DNA of 64,000 nt. Origin: Sinonovacula constricta (taxonomy: Eukaryota > Mollusca > Bivalvia > Cardiida > Solecurtidae). Positions within the stretch are counted from its first letter, which is position 1. The number at the start of each line of letters is the position of its first letter. Made by a program: the position numbers and the translations under genes. The stretch is from the NCBI GenBank assembly GCA_007844125.1, contig CM017556.1, positions 20,825,057-20,889,056 on the forward strand. The letters are read 5' to 3'. Below are positions 34,244-44,543 of the stretch, one piece after another. The notes under the pieces are model-generated. The model had not been told where the DNA came from. It saw only the letters and a program-made list of their open reading frames with translations, and ran no database searches.

Positions 34244-34440
34244 AATAATTGACCATGGCCAAGTGGTAGAGTCACTGACTTGTAACACGTAACCGCTCAC
34301 CTCATACTGCATGGTATTGAGTCCTGGTCGGGGCAAAGAATGCCGTAATGTCTTCCAGCTGCCAGTGGTTCTACTAAGACATTTGACTCTGGTCTTCCTG
34401 TTCTAAAATAGCTGGATATGGCTAAAGTGATCATAATTGT
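34244..34440 (+). mobile_element. tRNA-derived SINE, family C
   Basis: GGCCAAGTGGTAGAGTCACT is a good A box, GGTATTGAGTCCTGGTCGG a B box; then TCTTCCAGCTGCCAGTGGTT and TAGCTGGATATGGCTAAAGT. The tail is AAATCAAAATCAAATCAAAT. Confidence 0.8.
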
Positions 34441-35296
34441 GTTGCTGCCAAATCAAAATCAAATCAAATTAATAAATATAGCATAATGAGGCTTTCTAAG
34501 TTCCAACAACACAGAGGATTGACACAGCATAAAAATTATGGGATATATTGATGCATACAATCAGAATATGTCAAATACTGCCCTTATCTTTGCCTTGTGT
34601 GGTTATAGGAGATATTTATAAACACACCTGTGGTGTATTAAACTTACAAATATCCTGTCCTTGGGACTCTTGCCCTTATTATGCTTAATCATTTACTTGT
34701 GAAGTCTTAAGGGTTGGTTTTTTTGGTTCACAATGTCAGTGCTATATAAGATACCAGGATGCAGCAAAGGAGTCTCAGTAGCAATCAAAGTAGACCTTTA
34801 GCTGGATCTACACAGTTAGCCAATGCCTGAACAAGTCATGTTTAGAAGGTTTAGAGTTTACCATCCATGTAGAGTGAAATGAACACTGTACACACCCTAT
34901 TACTACACTACTACCATACTCATTGTATTATGCTACAACCTTACCTGACCATACTGTATATAGACCGTTTCAGTGTATGCACAAATAAACTGTTCACAAA
35001 ACTGTTAAGATACCTTATTTACTCTGTGTGTGTACCTTAATAGTAAAGGTGCCCCATGACATATTTTTGTGATTGTGGTTGGATTTTTTTGTCAGGTTTT
35101 ACAAAAAAGAACTGGAAATGTGACATACCAAAATGTTTGTTTTTAAAGTGTTAAGTTGTGAGATAGTTGGATTTTAACACAGGTTTTAATAGAGTTACAG
35201 TGTCAGTTAAGCTGGACAGTAAGTATATTTAGTAACAACCTATCCTATTATAGATAATTATTTCCATATTTGCTATACACATGTGTTCATGTTAGA

Positions 35297-35580
35297 ATGT
35301 TTGTTGGGTTTATCATCCAACCAACACTGTTTTATTTTTAATGAAGATGGTGTTTGCTTGAAGTAGATAATAATGCTGCCTTCACTGTAAAAAACACAAT
35401 GTGACCTCCTAACGTGTTTATGAAAGCCATACTATGCATATATGTATGTTTAAGCCATAGGTGATGTCATTCATGATTGTCACCAATCAGTCATACTGTA
35501 CATTTGTGTTCAATAAAGTTATATTTAGCACTGCCTTCTCTGCATAAACATGCTATGAACATTTGATACAATATTATGTC
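35297..35580 (-). repeat. SINE family B fragments (35297-35395 and 35508-35580)
   Basis: GTTGGGTTTATCATCCAACC, GATAATAATGCTGCCTTCACTG, and separately AGCACTGCCTTCTCTGCATA with ATGCTATGAACATTTGATAC, all read as decayed family B body on the - strand. The first is a tail-plus-body piece, the second body only. Confidence 0.6.
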
Positions 35581-35640
35581 TATAACAACCAGTATTAATT
35601 GGATGTTGCCATCATGAGCATAATTGTGATGGTTTGATGT

Positions 35641-35905
35641 ACATCATCATCATTGTTTCTGTCATCATCATCATCATCGTCATAATCATCATAATCGCCA
35701 GTCATTATTACCAGTCCTACTCCTCCTTCTACCCTCATCATCATATCATTACTCTTCTCCTCCTCTTTATCTTCCTTACCATTTGTCATTATCACTCTTC
35801 CTCCTTTTCTTCTTTTTCTCCTCCTTCCCTTCCTCCACCTCTTTATCCTCATTCTCCTCCTCTTCCACCTCCTCTTCATCATCATCATCTTCTTCATCAT
35901 TCCTG
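35641..35905 (+). repeat. Long pyrimidine-rich ATC/TCC microsatellite tract
   Basis: CATCATCATCATCATCGTCATAATC-type triplets grade into TCC/TTC-rich tracts (CTCCTCCTCTTCC). The complementary strand encodes a long run of Lys/Arg/Asp/Met in an open frame, which is a by-product. Confidence 0.9.
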
Positions 35906-36033
35906 CATTCACACACTTCCAGTCTGACATTGAGTCACCAGGATGCGCTGGTTTATATGATATGTAATAAACTGAAAGCAATCTAAAGAAGGACCCTGTC
36001 CCAGAACTAGAGATTACAACTGAACAGTGCACA

Positions 36034-36403
36034 CAGGCGCGTTTCTGCCATTAGGCACTTTACGCACGTGCGTAACCTCCGTTTGAAAAATCGAAAATCT
36101 AAAAGTACCAAAAACACTAAGAAAGTCGATGCCTAACCCGGGTTAGGAATGAACTATTTTATTTCCGTAGATTCTGTGTTATAAAATCTTATTAGCACAC
36201 CAATCAAGTTGAAAAGGTTTCAAATAATTAAACTTATACACATCAGAATTTTAGTTCTTCATATTTTGCATTAAAGCCGTCGCATGTCCGCATTTTACCT
36301 GTTACTCATTAGAAAAGAATCGAATATATTCAAAAGTATTACTGCAAAGGTTTTTTTCCTTGTAATTGTGCATAACTTCAAAAACGGCCCAGATACGTGC
36401 ATG
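36034..36403. mobile_element. hAT-type non-autonomous element
   Basis: Exact 8-bp flanking repeat AGTGCACA (36026-36033 and 36404-36411), the hallmark of hAT transposases. Ends CAGGCGCGTTTCTGCC (left) and, reverse complemented, CATGCACGTATCTGGG (right) are imperfect inverted repeats. A perfect palindrome TTACGCACGTGCGTAA lies at 36060-36075. 370 bp, no transposase. Confidence 0.75.
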
Positions 36404-36444
36404 AGTGCACAAAGGGGTGGTAGTTTATAAAATAGGTGGTAGGT

Positions 36445-36936
36445 TTAAAGGAGATATCCGACAGTTTACCTATAACTAATATATGTAACAATATCTGACC
36501 TCTGGTTGGGGTATTTGTGCATAATTTCAATATGAAAAACATCATAGTTTAGTCTAAGCTTTTACGATTTCAACAGTATCTCAATTTTGGGGCAGTAAAA
36601 CTCATTAATCAACACTTAAAATGTTCATTCTTTTTAAATCTATAAATAAGAATGATTGGGATTTGGTTAAAAATAGACATTGATGTCACAGCGGATGAAG
36701 TGGGTGAGCTTAAACTTGGTCATGTGGTTGTCTTTGTTTAAACATAGCTAACTGTGCAGCGTAGTGCAGATAGGAAAGACATGTTTGTGATGATGATTGT
36801 GGCGTTATGGTTCAGTTTTCTGACAGGTGTAGGGCATCAATAAACATCATTTTGTGAGAACTGTTCCGGTAGGAATAGTTTATGAAGCTGTTTAATGAAA
36901 ATAGTTTTGGTCCAACCTGATGGATGCCACCTTTAA
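36445..36936. mobile_element. TTAA-flanked MITE (piggyBac-like ends), copy 2
   Basis: TTAA at 36445-36448 then AGGAGATATCCGACAG; right end reverse complement AGGTGGCATCCATCAG then TTAA at 36933-36936. Interior TGTGCAGCGTAGTGCAGATAG and TAGGGCATCAATAAACATC align with copy 1. It is about 170 bp longer than copy 1 and starts only 34 bp after the hAT-type element. Confidence 0.75.
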
Positions 36937-37089
36937 TACCGGGCCATAACATTATATCTATAGGTAGATCTAGTCATTTATAGTCTTACAAAATGAAGTA
37001 TTAAAATAATTTTTTATGTTACAATTATGAAACCCATGATGGGCAATTGTATTGAATACATTATTATTTGACTTTATAAATTGGTGATC

Positions 37090-37305
37090 CCATCGCTGAG
37101 TGCTTAGATTTGCAACTTCTAATTCCTAAGCCTCTCACCGCATGGATTCAAGTCTTGGTCAGGGCCAGAACTTTCATGTGGAAGGTTTTCCAGCTTACCA
37201 GCAGTGCACCAGTGGTTCTACCCAGACACGATGTCTGGGGTCTACCTCTACTAATAATTAATTGGTCTTTGCAAATATTACCATAATTTGTGTTGTTGGA
37301 TGTAT
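37090..37305 (+). mobile_element. SINE family C
   Basis: CCTAAGCCTCTCACCGCATG, B-box-like GATTCAAGTCTTGGTCAGGG, TTTTCCAGCTTACCAGCAG, GGTTCTACCCAGACACGATG and CTACTAATAATTAATTGG follow the family order. The A box is decayed. Confidence 0.75.
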
Positions 37306-37615
37306 GAAATTAAAAAAATCTGTGGTACCTTTCTAAAGGATGTATGATAATTGGTAAATAGGCCCATGAGTGACGCCAACTTAGGATAAGTGTAGATCTA
37401 GATCATCCAGCTTGACTAAGAGCTATCTGATCAGGATCTGCACTATATATGGATGCTGAGTCAACCAGTTATGTTTCCATGATTGTAGTCACAAGCCAAA
37501 TATCATGTATGTATTATATCATACAAATCGAACAATGTATTCTTTTTTATGCAGAATTGTGTTGCACAGTCAAGGCAGTGCTACATATATAATTGCTTCA
37601 AGCAGTCATCATCTA

Positions 37616-38342
37616 CAGTGTCCTCAGACAAACATGTATTCTAATAGATGTTCTCAGACAAACATGCAATCTATAGATGTCCTCAGACAAACATGTATTC
37701 TAATAGTTGTCTGCAGACAAACATGCAATCTAATAGATGTTCTCAGACAAACATGCAATCTAATAGATGTTCTCAGACAAACATGCAATCTAATAGATGT
37801 CCTCAGACAAGCATGTATTCTAAGAAAAGTCCTCAGACAAACATGTAATCTCATAGATGTCCTCAGACAAAAATGCAATCTAATACATGTCCTCAGACAA
37901 ACATGCAATCTATAGATGTCCTCAGACAAACATGTATTCTAATAGATGTCTTCAGACAAACATGCAATTTATAGATGTCCTCAGACAAACATGTATTCTA
38001 ATAGTTGTCCTCAGACAAACATGCAATCTATAGATTTCCTCAGACAAACATGTAATCTCATAGTTGTCCTCAGACAAACATGTAATCTCATAGATGTCCT
38101 CAGACAAACACGCAATCTAATAGATGTCCTCAGACAAACATGCAATCTAATAGATGTTCTCAGACAAACATGCAATCTAATAGATGTTCTCAGACTAACA
38201 TGCAATCTATAGATGTCCTCAGACAAACATGTATTCTAACTGTTGTCCCCAGACAAACATGTATTCTAATAGTTGTCCTCAGACAAACATGTATTCTAAT
38301 AGTTGTCCTCAATCAAACACGTATTCTAATAGATGTCCTCGG
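37616..38342 (+). repeat. Minisatellite, 30-bp (sometimes 28-bp) unit, about 24 copies
   Basis: Unit CAGACAAACATG(C/T)A(A/T)TCT followed by AATAGATGT(C/T)CT. Copies with TCTATAGATG lack two bases. Because 30 is a multiple of three, long open frames run through it on both strands and give Cys/Arg/Gln-rich repeats; these are not genes. Confidence 0.95.
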
Positions 38343-38751
38343 AACAGTTTGCATTGCCTGTTTATTATGTATGTTATCCACAGAGCATACACACACTACT
38401 GCAAGATCCCAATAACCTCTATCAATGTAAGGAAGAAAGAACATTGACCACCAGATGTGATTTTGGTGTAATTTTTAAAGTATTTATACCATAATATTTT
38501 TATTTTAACATTGAAACCTGGGAAAGGTTTAAGGATACATTAAAAAGATTGTTTTGATTTTATTACATTTGTGTTGAACATTTTTTTTATTGATGCTTAT
38601 ATCGGCGTTCACAATTTAAATCTACACTACGGTCACATGCTTTTTGAGATCTTCTTGCATGGTACTGTAGCATATTAAAATGTTACCAATGTGAAGGCAC
38701 TAACCTTTACTGCAAATCCCCTGAGCTTATAAAAAATCAAAGTGCTGAAAG

Positions 38752-39006
38752 TAGCATTGGATCCAGAAGATTTTGGTGGGGTGTAGGTGGGGGTATGTAT
38801 CGTGATCCATTCAACTTTATCACTGTAAAAACTAGACATATATACACAATAAGGGACCCTAACTTCAACCTAAGCAGTCAAAAGGCAAAATTTACTTTAA
38901 ATGCCTAGTACTTTTTAAGCTTACATGTATGTGTTTTCACAACTCTACACTTTTACCTGGTGGGTGGGGGATGCATCCCCCATCACCCCACCTGGATCCA
39001 TTCCTG
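38752..39006. mobile_element. hAT-type non-autonomous element with internal palindrome
   Basis: Exact 8-bp flanking repeat GCTGAAAG (38744-38751, 39007-39014). Ends TAGCATTGGATCCAG (left) and, reverse complemented, CAGGAATGGATCCAG (right) are inverted repeats. Near the right end GGGGGATGCATCCCCC (38966-38981) is a perfect palindrome within a longer stem. 255 bp, no coding capacity. Confidence 0.8.
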
Positions 39007-39405
39007 GCTGAAAGCAAAGAAAGACTGTCTGCATATATGGCAAATGGGAAAACATAATAAGAGTGGAAAATGGATCTTTATTTGGAAGCATTAGCATATA
39101 GTAAATGTTGAATATTGGCACAGTAGTCTATAAGTAGGAATTTTTATGTCTGTTGATGGTGTAGTATGGTGAAAACTGTTGATGAATAATGAACTATGAC
39201 AAACAGTGCACAACAAATATCTGTCAGTCTGAGACATTTACTATTCACAGACATGTTTGCATAAATTCTGTAGTGTGATACAAATGACAAACTCATAGCT
39301 TAACTTATTAGAAGTTGCCCTTCATATGTAGCCAAGCTATGATACACAAATTCCTCAGCAATTTCACTCAATAGTACTCCTTTCTATTTTCTTTTTACAA
39401 TAAAC

Positions 39406-39425
39406 AAAATAGATCGATCTATTTT
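39406..39425. repeat. Perfect 20-bp palindrome
   Basis: AAAATAGATCGATCTATTTT is fully self-complementary. It stands alone in AT-rich sequence. Confidence 0.6.
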
Positions 39426-40900
39426 ACTAAATGGTTTTATATTCAACTGCACATGCGAATGTGCAACAAACCATGCATTCTGGCTTGACTCCTCCCCTTG
39501 TGATGACAAGTTTGAACACATCAAGACGAATGACAGTTTGATTGACAGTTTTATGGGGCAAATTACATGTAATTTGTAAGAAGTGAGGTGGGGACTTCTA
39601 AGTCATATAGTATCTATTGTTTCCATAGACAATAAAAGCCTGCACTTGTTGCGCTTGTTTGGGCTTCTATTTTTTGTTGAAAAATCATAATAGACTCTGT
39701 CCTTTACGTATTATCTAGATCTACAATATATTACAATACACAATGGTTTACTGCAGGACTGCAGGTGCATTTAGTATTAATTGAATAACTTTATATCTCT
39801 GGCAAATTTGAAGTTAATGGGCATTGAACAGTTACTATATAATTATTAATTCCATCTGGCATTTTCATGTAAATATCTTTTTATATAAGGTGTTACAAAA
39901 TAGTAAATGTTTAAGGTAAATTGATGATATTTCAATAACATAAAGCTAGATATATTACAATATAGATAGAGGTATAAATATATTAGAGAACCACATTTTG
40001 CACTGATCTCTACAAACAATGACTCTGTTTACTGAAAAATGCAAAAAAAAAATAAGCAAGTTAAAATTCCAGTTGCTGTTAATATCATGAATGAATGTCA
40101 TGTATATGCCTTAAGGTATTGTTGATGATGGAAGAAAGAAGCATTATTTGCTGTCATAGCCAACATTACAAATTCATCACAATATTGTTCTGGTGTGATT
40201 GTACACACAGATCAAGTGCATACTGATGTTTTCTTGACGCTAGAATTTTAGAATGATTTTTTTCTATTTATCTGAGACTACCTGCATTGCCAATTCAACA
40301 TGTATAGAGAATAACTGTACATTATGACTATATATACTCATCTCCAGCCTGTGAGTACAGAATGTCATGCGGTAATACATTTGATGTGAAAATTGACATG
40401 GCTAAACTAAAGTATAGCAAAGTAAAGTACCACCCTAGCCCAAACCTTTAGTCAACTACATGTAGTTATTAATTTTATGAAAAACAATTTCCATTTGTTT
40501 CATTTAAATGTGTATAATCTTAACTAAGATATGCACCAATGTAATCTAACCATGTAAAAAATCAGACAATTAACCACCACAGAGAATGTTTCATATATGA
40601 CACTTTCTCCATGGAATCCACAGTGCCATTAATTGGCTTACATCTGGCATGGTAATTTAAGCGTTGACAACAGGTGCCCAGGTTTTGTTACGGTAAATAT
40701 CATGAGTAACCACATGTAGCTTGAGTTTAGATGATCTGACTGTAGCAACAATGGGGACAGCACAGACCAAGCAAGTCATTAAGAAAATTGTGTGACACAT
40801 CAAAAAGGAGCACCAATTAAGCTTTTTAATGGGTATTTTTTGGAATTTTTGTTAGTTTTTCTTGTTTTTTTTAATCTTCAACATGTTGCTGTGTTTTCTT
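39426..40900. other. AT-rich non-coding stretch
   Basis: No element or exon recognised. Confidence 0.4.
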
Positions 40901-40904
40901 GTTT

Positions 40905-41150
40905 TTCTTTATTTCCGGTTATTGTGTAGTATTGCTTCTATATTATTTTAAGGCTGATAAAATGATAAATTTTTGGTTTTGTACTGTGGATACAAATTGT
41001 TAATACTTTTATTAACATGTTCCCTGTTTCTGTCAATTTCATGTATGCTAGACTGTTTGTGGTCTAGATGACTGGGATAAGATGGTGGAATGTTTTTTGT
41101 TTTACTGTAGAAACCGTCATGCTCATATTTAATATTGTTATGAGGTTGAT
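40905..41150 (+). pseudogene. Decayed copies of the exon at 41217
   Basis: Three segments resemble the exon: 40935-40980 (CTTCTATATTATTTTAAGGC, TGATAAAATGATAAA), 41070-41120 (GGGATAAGATGGTGGAATG, then GAAACCGTCATGCTC) and 41128-41150 (AATATTGTTATGAGGTTGAT). The shared GATAA(G/A)ATGxT core sits at 40956, 41076 and 41256. Frames are broken, so they are relics or the source of the exon. Confidence 0.5.
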
Positions 41151-41216
41151 ATTCAATAATACATGTAATATTACAAAAAAAACCTAATGTTTGCTACTTG
41201 TTTCTCTCTATTTCAG

Positions 41217-41331
41217 GTAAGTTGTACAGTTTCTGTTCTACATTATTATGAGGGTGATAAGATGGTAGAATGTTTTGTTGCGGTCAACGACGTCATAGAA
41301 CTACCAGCACAGGTAGCTCAGCCAGCTCAAG
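41217..41331 (+). CDS. Candidate internal coding exon, unrecognised protein
   Basis: Seen: TTTCTCTCTATTTCAG ends at 41216, and a 115-bp open segment runs to CAAG|GTAGTG (donor at 41332); a second donor, CACAG|GTAGCT, exists at 41313. The open frame reads VSCTVSVLHYYEGDKMVECF, then VAVNDVIELPAQ, then VAQPAQ, with a split last codon. It is more GC-rich and keeps CpGs (GCGGTCAACGACGTC) unlike its flanks. If joined directly to the exon ending at 7144 (phase 2) the result is Arg then a stop, so they are not neighbours in one transcript. Diverged copies of the same segment lie just upstream. Family unknown. Alternative: a pseudo-exon from a degenerate tandem repeat. Confidence 0.45.
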
Positions 41332-43348
41332 GTAGTGGACTTAAATACCATTTGTTTTCTGATTTCCCTTTTCCCCTCTTAATTGTTTTGTCTGTCTAGC
41401 ATGGCAGGTGCATACGGATTACTTTGTCCATCTTTGGGGAAGCTGCATTATTGATGTTACCCTTGTCTGGGCAGAGTATAACTTCAACAGTAGTTTTACT
41501 CCAGATGTGGAATATAGATACAATATTCTGTGTAGTAGTGCAGTGCACAAACATTGGAGCAGTGGCTTATCATGTTTTGATTTATATCAAATTATTATCA
41601 TGACTACATGAATAATTGTCAACTACATTATATCTCTTTCCTGTTAATATTTCTGGTTATATCTGTCTCTCACTCTATATATTTCTTCTTTCCTCTTTCT
41701 TTTTTCTTTCATTCTCTGTTTGTAATGTCTTTCACCCCCTACTTCTCTTTTTCTATCACAACCTTTTTCCGATATTGTACAGTTGTTCCTGTGTAGATGA
41801 AACCTATGTTTAAAATAAAATTACGATGTATGAGAATTATCCAAATGTTACTAAAATGAAACTTATTTGGGATATTACTCTGATATTTTGAGCACATTTC
41901 TAAACAAAACAAAGAGTTTTGTTTAATTGTCTTATTAAAAGCTTATAATAAAGAGATTTACATAAAACATCATAGCAGCCTCTGAACAATCTCTAAAACT
42001 AGTAATGACATTATTATAAAATTAGTTTTGAAAAGTTCAAGCTATTGTTAATGTGAATTATTATCCAGAGTCACAAGTAGGTGCAGAAAAACAGCAGAAT
42101 GGCTTGCCACTTTTTTAAACACTTTTATTTTGAATATAACAGCAATTTAAGTAACACAGTGGAGTGCCAACAATTTATTACAATGGATAGTCCATTACAA
42201 GTAATTATGATGTGTCTTCTAGAATCAGGGAATTCCTTCTATATCCTACAGAGTCACAACAGCCTAATATATAGCAATCTGTCATAAACCAAATGCTTAA
42301 GCAATAAATTAGGCAAATTATTAATTATCAACATTATTTGGGCTTCCTTTGATATGGTCCTACATGCTTCTTTATGATGTAATGACAGATATATCACCAG
42401 GCAGGTTCCAGCTGGTGACCAAAGCAAGCTAAATGCACAGCACACTGAGCACAGCTGAATGACTCATAATTAACCCCTGGCTCAGCCAGTGGTCATCATA
42501 ATATGATTGTGAATCATCTGGACAGTTAGTGCTTTACCTAAGGTTAATCACCTTAGGAAATCATTATTTGGACATCCAAAATATTACAAATAACATAACA
42601 TTATTTGAGCTACATTATATTGAAGTATAAGTAGAAAATTTCAAATCTACATTAAATGACTATCATTTTGATATCATACACTAATTTCACATGTGCCAGA
42701 TTATTGAAATACAATGTTTTAATGCAAAACAAAGTAAGATACAACAATACTTATGATGCATTACATAATTAAAAGATAGCATCATAATAACATCATAACA
42801 GATTTATAACCATCACAGGCAGTTCATGCTATTTGGGATTTGTTTTCACCCACAATAGCCAAAGGAAATCCAATGGTATGCAGAAGCAAAGAAAATGAAC
42901 TAAAGAATATGCTGTTTCAAAAATAATATCATAGAGTTAAAAGGTGTTTACAACCACCCTCTCAACTACCCACACAAAATAGAAACTTGGTCAAATATCT
43001 CGTACTTCTTTTTAATAGTACATCTGACCATGTCAATACATGGAGAAGGCTCACTGTCACAACCAATGTGTGCAAGCAGTAATTCGAAATAGGCTGACTT
43101 AAACCTATTAATGTTCTTGATGTTTGTCTGATATCACTAGAAGGGTTTACAGACTGTGCAAGGGTCTTGGTTAAGACTATACGCATCTGTTTATATAAAA
43201 CGATACCTGTTGAATGTTTTAACCAAAGGTTAGGCTCATATCTAAATATGCTTGTTGCTTCTCAGTTTTATATGCTATTACACAGTCTTTAATTTTTCAT
43301 GCGTCTCCTTAAACAGTCATAAAGAAGTTGCAATGTTTAATTTTTTTC
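41332..43348. other. AT-rich non-coding stretch
   Basis: Short frames with low-complexity content, for example a Phe/Ser-rich one at 41616-41813. No exon or repeat assigned. Confidence 0.4.
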
Positions 43349-43408
43349 CAAGGGAGATAATCAATGATAGTTTATATTCCAACAGGTGTATTTATTATCT
43401 CCCCTTGT
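43349..43408. mobile_element. Short inverted-repeat element with TTATCTCCC-type ends
   Basis: CCAAGGGAGATAAT at 43349 pairs with ATTATCTCCCCTTG ending at 43408 around a ~30-bp loop. AAGGGAGATAA/TTATCTCCCTT ends are familiar from mollusc MITEs (recollection, not searched). A further CAAGGGAGA lies a few bases downstream. Confidence 0.55.
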
Positions 43409-44280
43409 AATATCAAGGGAGAATGAAAAAGAACTTCACTGCTCACTAGCTGACATAGTTGCACCCCTTGTTTAAAAAATTTGCTCTGATAGGTGTGATT
43501 TCTGTTGCTGTTATGTTTCCTTTTTTGTTTTTTCTTTTTTTTAAATTATCGTTTGATTTTATAGTCATAATATCTTGGCAAGTTAACTGTCAATTTGTGC
43601 ATTTGAGGGATGAAGAACAATATGCTCAATCTTTATCATTATTAAAAAAACAAAATACTGACAATATTTATCATCATACCTTGATTCTATATGTAGAGAT
43701 ATAAGTGTTAGTTACAAACGTATGTCTACACTTTAGGGTCAGTCAGCAGTGAAAATGGTTTGAAATAATTATAGATAAAAAATTAAATGTACCAGATAGA
43801 AGATCACCATATACAATAAGTGAATAATCAGCAAATGTAGCTGTATCATGATACCTCTATCAATCAAACATTGGTTTAAACTTTGATAGGATTTTTTCTT
43901 TCTGAAAATGATTTTTTGGGGGGGATTTATGGATGCCTTGGAGAAAAATTATTATTCTGGTAGATCAGACTTAAATAAACTATGTTCTTTATGAATATCT
44001 CAAAGACAACCAATGTTTTGAGACTTAAAGTCCCAGTTGTATATCTTTGACAATCGAGACCCACCAGCATTTGCAAATATAGGCCATGGCTTTTTGGATG
44101 TTCAAGAAAAGGTTTAAACATTTCAAATTTTCAAACAAATTTTAGTTAATTTGAGCTCTTTTTGCCCCATATGTTCTACATTCTATATTTGACTTGATTG
44201 TTGCCATCACAAAACTCAATACATGTCCCATGTATTATCATCATAAAGCCATGATGTTGGTTGTTTTATGTAGAAGGATG

Positions 44281-44543
44281 GTCCTCGCTGGTACCGAGGT
44301 AGTTAATTTTGCCACAAAATTAAAAAAAACTAAACAGAGCTTACTTATTTCTCTTTTCTTTAATCAGAATAACTATGTCATTTTAATTTTTTTTTCTCTT
44401 TGCAAACTAGAAATGATAGTTAATTTTTTAAATATTTATCTAGGTTAAACGGTGTAACAGTCGGCAGATGGTGCTTCCTATGCATATGTACAGGAATTTT
44501 TGGATTACCACAAAACCAGTTATAACGCGGTACCTGCGAGGAC
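44281..44543. mobile_element. Candidate MITE with imperfect inverted ends
   Basis: GTCCTCGCTGGTACCGAGGT (left) matches the reverse complement of the right end, GTCCTCGCAGGTACCGCGTT. Inside, TTTTGCCACAAAATT and ACCACAAAACC extend the symmetry weakly. I could not define a target duplication. Confidence 0.6.

Noticed and set aside
35595..36032. 145-codon Lys/Arg/Met/Asp-rich frame on the - strand
   Set aside because: Produced by the ATC/TCC microsatellite and overlaps the target duplication of the hAT-type element.
7144..41217. Direct splicing of the exon ending at 7144 to the exon starting at 41217
   Set aside because: The first ends with two bases of a codon; adding the first base of the second gives AGG followed at once by TAA. 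A further exon would be needed or they belong to different genes.
41616..41813. Phe/Ser-rich frame after the exon candidate
   Set aside because: Low-complexity pyrimidine-rich DNA; no homology signal or splice border.
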